Source of the DNA: Rhizopus arrhizus
Lineage: Eukaryota; Mucoromycota; Mucoromycetes; Mucorales; Rhizopodaceae
Length of the DNA stretch: 64,000 bases
Direction: 5' to 3'
Assembly (NCBI GenBank): GCA_024220505.1
Contig: JAKZZE010000022.1
Span: forward strand, 372,001 to 436,000
Part shown: positions 55,176 to 64,000 of the stretch, one piece after another
Position numbering within the stretch: position 1 is the stretch's first letter
Layout: every line of letters begins with the position of its first letter
Made by a program: the position numbers and the translations under genes
The notes under the pieces: model-generated
What the model saw: only the letters and a program-made list of their open reading frames with translations
Told to the model about the DNA's origin: nothing
The model's database searches: none

Positions 55176-56818
55176 ATGCTTAAATCACTTAAATCTCGAC
55201 TATTTGGTAAAAGTGTAGAAGACGAAGCGAGTACACGGTTGCTAGGTGACCGGAGTTTAGATCAGTGGAAGCAAGAACCGATAGACAAGTACAATTTGGT
55301 ATATTGGGTCAGTTTGGAACAAGAAAGAATTCGTACAGGAATGAGTTGAAGAAATTAACAAAATGTTTATAGATTTACTTTGTTTATGGAGTAGCTATGC
55401 TACTGCCTTGGAACGGTAAGAGAAACAAAGAATGACAAAAGGTCAATCTCACTCTTAAAAAACAATTGTCCTAGTGTTCATTACAGCTTCCGAATTTTTT
55501 GCTAAACGGTTTGCAGGAACGATCTATGAAGAAAGATTTCAAAACTATTTCTCGACTTATTCGACTCTTACAAATTTGCTCACGTTTATATTAGTATTAT
55601 GGCTACAAAGCAAGGTAAGGAAGAGTGATGCGTAAGTATAGAGTGATAGATTGACATTGTTTAGTCACTGTTTAAAATGAATTCATTTATACCGATTGTT
55701 ATCAACACAATCGTGTTTGGTACCATGGCAATCACGGTTGAAATAGATTTTCAAGGAGAAGATTATTTTTGGTTTGTGCTGTTCTTCATGGTCTTGACGG
55801 GAGGAACTACAAGCTTTTTCCAAAATGCCGTGTTTAGTGAAGCAAGCCGATTGCCCCCAGTTTATGTTCAAGCTGTACTCAGGTATGCACATTAAAAAAA
55901 AAAAAAAAAAAAAAACTCGACTGTTGATATCATTCTTAGTGGCCAAGGTATTAAGCATATGAAATGTTGAAAGTAAGGGGGGAAAACTAACATTCTTTGA
56001 ATGGGAGTATAGGCATTGCAGGAGTCGTAGTTGCAGTTTCATCCATCTTGAGCGCACTTGCAGGCAGTAGTGATAGCGCTCCTGATGATACCTCGATTGC
56101 CCGATCAGCCTTTTTATACTTTTTGTCTGCACTTTTGATTACTTTGACTGCTTTGGTCGGTCGTGTGTTGGTTACTCAACTTCCTTTTTATAATTACCAC
56201 ATCCATTCACGATATGAAGATAATGAATCCGGAGAACAAGACGGAGTAGAGAACGAGCCGGTGACAGTCATAGATGTCGTACGTAAATCATACGGACTTA
56301 TCTTTTCGGTTGCCTATGTGTTTGTGATCACTTTGATCCTTTTCCCATCCCTTACAGCTCTCATCAAATCCGTTCATCGATCAAACAACAGTGGTAGATT
56401 CTTTGACGACGACATCTTTGTTGCCTTTCATTTCCTTTTGTTCAACGTAGGTGACTGGGTAGGTCGTGTGATGCCTCTCTCGGAACGCTTTCAAGTCTTT
56501 CGCGTGAAATCTCTTGTCAGTATGTCCTTGCTTCGTACAATCTTTGTTCCTTTATTTTTGGTATGCAACGTCGTTGTCTCTAGCGAGCGAAATCTTCCTG
56601 TACTTGTCCGAAATGATTTTGTTTACTTTTTAATTGTCTGGATTTTTGCGGTCAGTAACGGTTGGATTGGTAGCTTGTGTATGATGGCTGCTCCTCAACA
56701 GAAGGCAATCAAGTCTGGTAAAGAGAAATCCATGGTAGGAAGCGTGATGAGTTTTTCACTTGTACTCGGCCTGGCTATAGGTGGTCTATTAAGCTTTCCT
56801 TTTAGACAATTGATTTAA
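55176..56818 (+). CDS. equilibrative nucleoside transporter (ENT family)
   Basis: Six exons (55176-55307, 55373-55415, 55475-55614, 55665-55882, 55940-55947, 56013-56818) give 448 residues. The first helix is IYFVYGVAMLLPWNVFITA, the ENT signature with PWN. A later block (GGTTSFFQNAVFSEASRLPP, VQAVLSGQGIAGVVVA) matches the family's Q-G-Q-G-x-AG region. About 11 helices are visible, with a hydrophilic loop near residue 245 and GDWVGRVMP late in the protein. Exon 5 is only 8 nt (55940-55947), yet it is needed to write S-G-Q-G. ENT proteins carry nucleosides down their gradient. The stop lies 87 nt from that of the convergent nucleotidase gene. Confidence 0.92.
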
Positions 56819-56905
56819 TGTCATTTTTGAAATAAACATACGCTAATTTTTGAACTTGTTTTTTTATTTTTAAAAAGATACAAAAATGCTACAACTATAT
56901 TTTTT

Positions 56906-59128
56906 TTATTCAGATACATGCTTAATTTGGCCACTGTCAACAACTTCTTCTACCAATCGTTCACTATGGTGAAAAGATTTAAATGTAAACCAAGAAATAG
57001 CAATAGATACAAATTACTTACTGGGGCAAATAGGCTCTGCTTGGATAGAACACATAGTCCAACGAAAGTTCATCCAAATTAGTTACGTTGGCCATGTAAA
57101 TATCTGCAAATTTTTGAATTTTGCTGGCAAAAAAGGAAGGGTTTTGATAAGTTCTAAACATACTTCCAAACGATCTGTTAAATGCCGTCTTTAGTTCTAT
57201 CCTAACTTGTTTTCTTTCAGATTGCCATTCGGATAATAATGTATTCAATTCATCCGTATAATGGTCTTTGCTCCAAGATTGAGCTTCATTTAACAACCTC
57301 TCAAGACACAATAACCATGATAATTTATGACGATAGGATGCTTGGTTTCTAATTTCAATCTCTTTAGCAAGTTCATGAATGATTGCACCCTGTTGTTTTT
57401 GATAAAAGAAAAAAATAATAAATATCTTGTCGTTATAATCATGTTTTGATATACTAACTGTATGCCAGCCATGCTGAAAAGATGCATCTACCAAATCAGA
57501 ATATACATGATCACCAAAATACAATACCATTTGTCTTTTATATATACATACAATTCATTAATCTACATTGATATTATCCTGTTCTTCCTCTTACCCTTTC
57601 CTACATTAACAAATCAAAATTAAGTATTTAAAAATTATTAATATATGTCTACATTTACCAATTAGTCAATGTTTCAAAATCCTTTATATTTCCACCTTGG
57701 TAAATCTGTCCAGGTACAAAAGAACTGACCATATCCCAATTTGGCTCATTTGCATTTCTAAAAGGTCGGCAAGATCGATAGAATTCAGGCTTCCTAGCGT
57801 TCACAATCACACAATCAAAGAGATCTTTCCAATCATCGGTTGAGGTTAGGTAACTCATGCCTCTGGATATAAAAGGCAAAGAACTATTTGTGAGTAAAAA
57901 AGTCTTTTTCCCATTTCTTCTCAACTTTTCAATATATCCGACGAGTTTGGGAGATCTTTCGAGGTATTTTGATATGTCCTTCATTACTTCCATATGAAGC
58001 GTGCCTCCAATTCTGTACTCGCTCGTGTGTAAGATACGAGCAGCGTGCTTTACATCGTCTGACAGATAGCGAGGATGAAAGCTCATGCTGTGGTCTTTAA
58101 AATATTGAACCAAGTCGCTTAGTAGTGTAGCCTAATGTTAGAAGGGAAAGTAATGTCAGCATATATAAGATAGTAACTGATAATAGCTTACTTGAGGTAC
58201 TGAAAACAAGTCACTTAGTTGGAACATGTTTGTATTTAGATATTCTGGTGGTATATGTCTTCCTTTGTGGTATTCTATTATTTCATTTACATCTTTGATA
58301 GGCTCTCTTCCAACTAAAAGACATGTTGTTTAATAAATGATTGTACGCAAAAAAAATAAAAATAAAAAATTAGAGTCAGTTTGAATTTTAGCATTTACCA
58401 TGAACGGTATTTAACTGGATATTTGCCATATTATCTATCTTCATGAGCCAACCGTTATTAAAATCTAAATAAACAATTTATTATATGTTTCTGTATGTCC
58501 TTGAAGCTTCATTTCTCTTTCTTTACCATAATGAAGCCCTCTAATAGCAAAGTTGGGATCAAACTTGAAGTCTACTACATAGAATATTAGCTGTAATCTA
58601 TTTATACAATGAAGGAAATGAACTCATTTTTGCCTTTGATTTGCCTTGGGTACTTGAACATGTCAACCAATATGTCGCATAAAAAATTATAGATCGTGAG
58701 AGATAGACTATCTGTGTAATTTGCTAGTGTGTACTAAAGTATAATGAGTTACTCTATCTTTTCGTTTGTTGCTCAAGCCTACATCATAATCGAATCCGTA
58801 AACTTCAATGTTCTTCAAATTCAATTCATTATTAATAAACCTACGAATATCTTATCTGTCTTAAAACTTCATCTTTAAATCATACAGATATATAATACTA
58901 CACTCGATCAGGAGAGGTATGTCCTAAACTCTCCAATGTTTTAAGACTCTCATCTGGTAAACGAGAAATTTTTTTTGAAAGTAAGGATACTTGACCTTCT
59001 TTTTCTGCAGAACGCATGTGTTGAAACTTTTTAATTTCGTACTCGTTCCTTAAAATATCGGTTGTGCGTCGATTGCTATTAGACAATCGATTATAATATC
59101 GTTTAGCGACCCATCGGAACATTTTCAT
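56906..59128 (-). CDS. NT5DC-type 5'-nucleotidase (HAD superfamily)
   Basis: Eleven exons: 59128-58902, 58840-58783, 58733-58634, 58571-58527, 58464-58399, 58313-58192, 58131-57659, 57600-57595, 57534-57459, 57389-57022, 56963-56906. They encode 532 residues. HAD motif I is VYGFDYDYTLANYTDSL, split by an intron inside it. DPNFAIRGLHYDF and DVKHAARILH follow. Motif II is KTFLLTNSS, and motif IV is VLYFGDHVYSDL, followed by HGWHTGAI. The family is related to cytosolic purine 5'-nucleotidase; the substrate of NT5DC members is unsettled. Exon 8 is 6 nt, and the intron at 58572-58633 appears to be GC-AG. The N-terminus is basic and could be mitochondrial. Confidence 0.9.
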
Positions 59129-59610
59129 GTAAATTGAGAATAATAATAATAATAAAAAAGAGGGAAAAAGAAAAAAGAAAATTAACTTTACCCACGAATC
59201 AAAAAAGCAACTAAGAATTAATCATTACAAATGAATGAGCAACAAAAACTATACCCCATTTCTAACTCTATAAAAAGCTAAAGGCAATATGTTACTATGC
59301 GCTGTAGTATTGACTAATAGATAATTTTTTTTACCAAAAAACTTATCTTTTCAATTAGACTAGTGGTTTTATTGATATTTTTTGGTTTTTATAATAACTT
59401 AGAGTTAAGCGACCAATATTCACCTTTGATAAATTATTCACGTCACTATGCCGTTCTATCAATTGGTGCATGATTTATAATTCTCCTTTCGGATTTGCTT
59501 TGATCCAAAAAATATAACTCAGAATTCATCAGTCACAAACACAGTCCTATCATTTAAACTTTTTTTGATTTCTTTTTAAAACCTTTTTTCTCTCTCTTCA
59601 AGTTTACTCA
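59129..59610. other. divergent promoter region, NT5DC and DUS3
   Basis: No gene seen in about 480 nt. It is AT-rich and should carry both promoters. Confidence 0.4.
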
Positions 59611-61990
59611 ATGAGACAAGCTGAACAAAGATCAGGTGAAGCCCTTATTAAGCCAGAGTAAGAGCTTATATCGTCCAAGAAAATAAGAAGCTCATTTAAT
59701 TTTTTATTATTACAGGTACCGAAAGGAACGTTGGTTTAATGACTCCGAAGTGACAGAAACAGCCGCCAACGACGATGAAGCAGAAGGTGGAGCAACTTTT
59801 GAAAATAAAAAACAGAAAGTAGGAAAAAAAAAAGCTTCTTTATAGGAATCTATGTACCTTAAAAAACTAAACTCAGACAATAGAATGCTCGAGGTGCTAA
59901 TAAAGGACAAAGGGGAAAAAAGCGTATTGAAGATAGTATCAGGATATGTAAACACGTTGCTGTTGATGAATCATGTCCTATTATTGAAAAGTAAAAAAGA
60001 AAGATGATATATGAATGCTTTATCTTTAACATTGGTATTTGTATAGATGCAGATTTTCCCATGATCTTGAAGCTTACTTGGCTGCTAAACCTGCAGATAT
60101 TGGAACTCGATGTGTACAATTTGATTTATTTGGAAAGTAAGAGAGAGTAAAAAAAAATGCTTATTATGTTTATTTAACATTCTCCAAGATGTCCTTATGG
60201 TTATAAGTGTCGTTATCTTGGTGCGCATATTGATGAAAACAAAAAATTGATTGTAAATGAGGCAAAGATAGCAGAGAAAAATGTTTACACTACCAATGGC
60301 ATCTCTCACAAAACTCAAGTTGCCCTCAATCGTTCAAGAGTAAAAGAATATCAATTTTTGCTATTATTATTAGAGTTAACTCTTTCTATTTAGTACGAAT
60401 TCCCAAGAACCGAGGCTTACATGACTATAGTGAAAGAACAAATAGAGGATGAACAAGCCATGAAGGATGCGAATACAGCAAAGAGAAAGCTAGCTGCAGA
60501 GGCGGCTACCAAAGAAGCAGTGAAAAAGCAAAAAGCTGAAGAAGAAGAAAGTGAAGATGAATTCTTTGATGCACCTAGCGAGTTTACCAATGTTACTATT
60601 GAACCAGTTGAAACAAAAAAAGAAGAAAAGCCTATTGGACCTATTGATCTTAAGTACAAGAAGGTAAGACATCAAAAAGAAAAAGCAAAGAGGAATGCTA
60701 ACAAAAGTGTTGTTTAGATTATCGATTTTAGAGACAAAACATATCTTGCACCTCTTACGACCGTTGGTAATTTGCCATTCCGAAGAATCTGTAAGGAATA
60801 TGGAGTTGATATCACTTGCGGTGAAATGGCCTTGGCTTTCAATTTGCTTCAGGGACAACAATCAGAGTGGGCTTTAACAAAGCGTCATAAATCAGAAGAT
60901 ATTTTTGGTATCCAAATTTGTGGTTCTAAAGTAGAGCAAGTGACCAAAGCTTGTGAAGTATTGAATAACGAAGTTGATGTTGATTTTATTGATCTCAACA
61001 TGGGATGTCCTATTGATTTAGTATTTAAACAGGTAATAAATCTGAAGAAATGGTGCCTTCAATGACTAACAGCAAAGCATTATAGGGGGCTGGTTCAGCG
61101 CTGTTGGATGCTAGAGGCAGGATGTTTAAAATATTAAAGGGTATGCAGACAGTGACCGATATTCCTATCACTGCAAAATTCAGAATGGGTATTAAAGATA
61201 ATATGCCTGTTGCTGACAGAGTTGTTCCCAAACTTGAAGAACTGGTAGGGTATAACAATCATGATATCAGCTTGATGACTTACTTTTTTTTTTGTAAATT
61301 AGGGAATTGCATTAGGCTCTGTAAGTTTTTTTTATACTTGTAATCAACATGATGATTAATATTGTTATATTTTAGCTTCATGGTCGTTCTCGTGCCCAAA
61401 GATATACTAAAAAAGCAGACTGGGAATACATTGGAACCATGAAGAATTTGACCAGCAGCATGCCATTATATGGTAATGGTGATATTATGAGTTTTGATGA
61501 TTATAATACTTGTAAAAAAATCAGTGGCGTTGATGGAGTTATGATTGGCAGAGGTGCATTGATCAAACCCTGGATCTTTGATGAAATTAAGAACCAAAGA
61601 GATTACGATATTTCAGCTAATGAACGATTTGACATGTTGAAGCGTTTTTGTGATTATGGTCTGGAGCACTGGGGATCTGATAGCCAAGGTGTTAATATTA
61701 CTAGACGATTCTTGTGTGAGTGGCAGTCTTTTTTGTATAGATATGTTCCTGTTGGTATATTAGAAAAACCTCCTCAGCGTATGAATGAAAGGCCTCCTCC
61801 TTTCCAAGGTCGTAATGACTTGGAAACCTTAATGGCTAGTCCACTCGCCTCTGATTGGGTTAAACTTAGTGAACTTATCCTTGGCCCTGCGCCAGAAGAC
61901 TTTAAATTTGTACCAAAACATAAAGCCAACTCATTTGAATCAATTCAGGTACAAAAAATAATTTATCTATTTGTAGAAAACGAATCTTAA
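59611..61990 (+). CDS. DUS3: tRNA-dihydrouridine(47) synthase [NAD(P)+]
   Basis: Ten exons: 59611-59657, 59716-59818, 59884-59990, 60047-60136, 60189-60339, 60394-60663, 60718-61032, 61086-61244, 61303-61320, 61376-61990. They give about 624 residues. Two CCCH zinc fingers lie near residues 70-130 (the first ends CRFSHD; the second is [18 protein letters not shown]). A charged linker follows, then the FMN-binding TIM barrel: [68 protein letters not shown] and GVMIGRGAL. Dus3 reduces U47 in the variable loop of tRNAs. Exon 9 is 18 nt. The last few residues after KANSFE are uncertain, since a final intron may be missed. Confidence 0.93.
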
Positions 61991-62093
61991 TACTTTACAA
62001 TAGGGTTAAACACACATTTGTATAAACATGTATAAATAAAAGTAAAAAAAAATAAAAAATAAGAGAAAGATTGTAAGTACAAAATAAAAAAAA

Positions 62094-63957
62094 TTAATGA
62101 TTATTACAACAAAATTCTATATCAACAACTTCCTTGGGTGTATTTGATGTGAGCACATAAGGTTCCTCTTTACCAATGACTACGTTATCTTCAATACGAA
62201 TACCAATTCCTTGATATTTGCTTGGAAATTTGTCATCATATGGAACATATATTCCAGGTTCAATAGTAATCACCATATTTTGCTTTAATTTACGAGATCT
62301 ATCCAAGCTATGTAAATCGTGTACATCTAAGCCTAAGTAATGTCCAACATGATGAGGATAAAGTATCCTTTCCAAATCCTATACAAAGTCAATATGTCAT
62401 CTTCTTTTGACAACGTACTTACCCATCCTGTTACGTTAAATCCAATTTCTTCAAGTTCTTCTTTCATAAATCTGACGGATTCTGAGTGAATGCCATGAAG
62501 AGAAAGATTGCTGGATTCGGTACATAATTTGATACATTTTTTGTTTACATTTAAAACGGCCTGGTAGAGCTCCTTTTGTGCGTCACTAAATCTGCCGTTC
62601 ACAGGCCAAGTACGAGTGATATCGCTTGCATACCCATTATATTCTCCACCACAGTCAACTAACACTAAATCATTGTCCCTAGTGAATTGTTAGTTCTTAA
62701 TAATAAAATAAAAGATGATGTCTTACTTTAGTTCCATATCATTTCTAACATAATGTAAAGATAAAGCATTTGGCCCACCAGCAATGACAGGTACATAGGC
62801 CAACATACTTGAACCCCTCATTCTAGTCTCATAATCAAACTTTGCCCAAAGTTGAGCTTCTGTCAAACCGGGTTTTGTCCATTTCATTGCCTCAACAAAG
62901 GCCTTTGCACTGATTAACCCAGATTTTTTCATAGCCTCTATTTCACTTGGACTTTTAATCATTCTCAACTCTTGCACTTTTTTACTTAGCGGTAATATGC
63001 TTTGAATCTTCAGTCCTATGCACAATTCAGTTTTAGTATTTTTTTTTGTTTTCTAATTAGATCAAGGAAAGGGGAACTGAACTGAACCATTTTTTATATT
63101 AGACCAGAGCCTCCCCAAAAACGTACCAGTCTGGATGAGCTTTGCAGATTCATCAGAGAGTAACGTAGGCATCTTTTCGGGACTGTCCATAAAGATGTTT
63201 TTATATGAGCCAATGATGTGCTTTAAATAAGCAGTAAACTTTGTACTTTCATAAGCTTCATCTGCACCAAATATTTCTTTGGCGCCTTGTATACCCGTAC
63301 GAGGACCATCCCATAATTCTGCATGAGCGTTCTTTGGTGGGACAAACATGGTTTGCTTGTAGCCTCTTTTCGATTTATCTTTTTCTATATATTGTAAATG
63401 AAGATGAATACCTAAATTTACCTTATCTTCAAAAGAGTTCTTCTTTTTTACTTACCTAAAATTAGAGCTGAATCCGGTTCATTAAATCCACACAAATACC
63501 AAAAATCAGTGTTTTGGTGAAAAGGGTAAAATATGTTGTTTGTCATATAACGAGTTCCATAACCCAAGCATATTACAACGCTGTCTTCGGGTAAGGTGCT
63601 CATCAAGTTAGATCTTCGTTTTTCGTATTCAACAGCAGTGAATCCAGGTGTCACTTTGTTGTCATTGTTATTCCCAAGCATGTTTTTAAAGAAAAAAAAA
63701 GTGTTGCAATCTTACCTTCACCCTTTTTCATTAGATTAGAATGAGTTATAAATGTTGGCTGACCAAAAGATCTTTTGTGTGTTACTGGTATGTTGACATT
63801 AGAAGTAACATAGGATCGTGTAGAGTTAACGATCAATCGTGATTTAAGTGCATGTCTAGAAGCTGAAAAATAAAAGGCTCAGTATTAGTTGATACTAATA
63901 CTATTTTTCTTATGTACCAGTAGTTAATAGTGTTTTTGCTAATGAAGAACGAAACAT
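62094..63957 (-). CDS. ICP55: mitochondrial intermediate-cleaving aminopeptidase (Xaa-Pro type, M24B)
   Basis: Seven exons: 63957-63918, 63862-63716, 63653-63456, 63384-63127, 63015-62727, 62678-62423, 62378-62094. They give 490 residues. The N-terminus ([20 protein letters not shown]) is a typical mitochondrial presequence. The aminopeptidase-P N domain follows ([34 protein letters not shown]). In the creatinase-fold domain the metal ligands are visible: Asp in [20 protein letters not shown], His in [13 protein letters not shown], Glu in TIEPGIYVP and Glu in GIRIEDNVV. Icp55/XPNPEP3 trims one residue from precursors after matrix processing peptidase and stabilises them. The stop lies 103 nt from the convergent DUS3 stop. 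Confidence 0.95.
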
Positions 63958-64000
63958 GATTTTATTATGTAAAAGAAAAAGAAAAAAATTGACAGGTACA

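Overview
The window is AT-rich nuclear DNA from a filamentous fungus, almost certainly Mucoromycota and most likely Mucorales. Evidence for this: short GT-AG introns of about 45-80 nt in most genes, typical fungal housekeeping proteins, a secreted CotH-family protein (a family expanded in Mucorales), a 7-TM/RGS protein, and early-diverging-fungal transposons (a LINE, Tc1/mariner, DIRS-like and Ty3 relics). The species cannot be fixed from sequence alone.

Layout. Positions 1-18,260 are a transposon-dominated block. It holds a LINE ORF1-like gene cut by the left edge (minus strand), one orphan membrane protein (1108-2865), a decayed Ty3/gypsy integrase, a broken multi-copy-type gene, and two broken Tc1/mariner transposases. 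A short patch of LTR/PBS-like repeats follows. A complete-looking 5.5-kb LINE (ORF1 plus ORF2, poly(A) tail, 18-bp target-site duplication) is inserted in the leader of the second mariner. A strongly decayed DIRS-like retroelement closes the block.

From 18,300 to the right edge the sequence is ordinary gene space, and every multi-exon model below was closed by phase. In order: REX4 exonuclease (-), GH15 glucoamylase-like (+), ING-family PHD protein (+), amidase (-), an uncertain small gene (-), 7TM-RGS (+), ribosomal protein eL43 (-), Kelch-BTB (+), HSP90 (+), ATP synthase subunit h (+), NCS2/NAT purine permease (+), acyl-CoA-binding protein (+), DNA polymerase eta (+), F-box-like protein (+), CotH-like protein (+), bHLH factor (+), small PPxY membrane protein (+), PRL-type phosphatase (-), ENT nucleoside transporter (+), NT5DC-type 5'-nucleotidase (-), tRNA-dihydrouridine synthase 3 (+), and mitochondrial aminopeptidase ICP55 (-).

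The genes do not form one pathway. Several neighbours are tightly packed: ING and amidase are convergent with 56 nt between stops, ENT and NT5DC with 87 nt, and DUS3 and ICP55 with 103 nt. Purine handling recurs (permease, ENT, 5'-nucleotidase), but the genes are too far apart to argue for a cluster. The most interesting signals are in the LINE (almost no leader, and a perfect 15-bp hairpin over the ORF1 stop/ORF2 start) and in gene structure (internal micro-exons of 6, 8 and 18 nt, a start codon alone in its exon, and a probable GC-AG intron).
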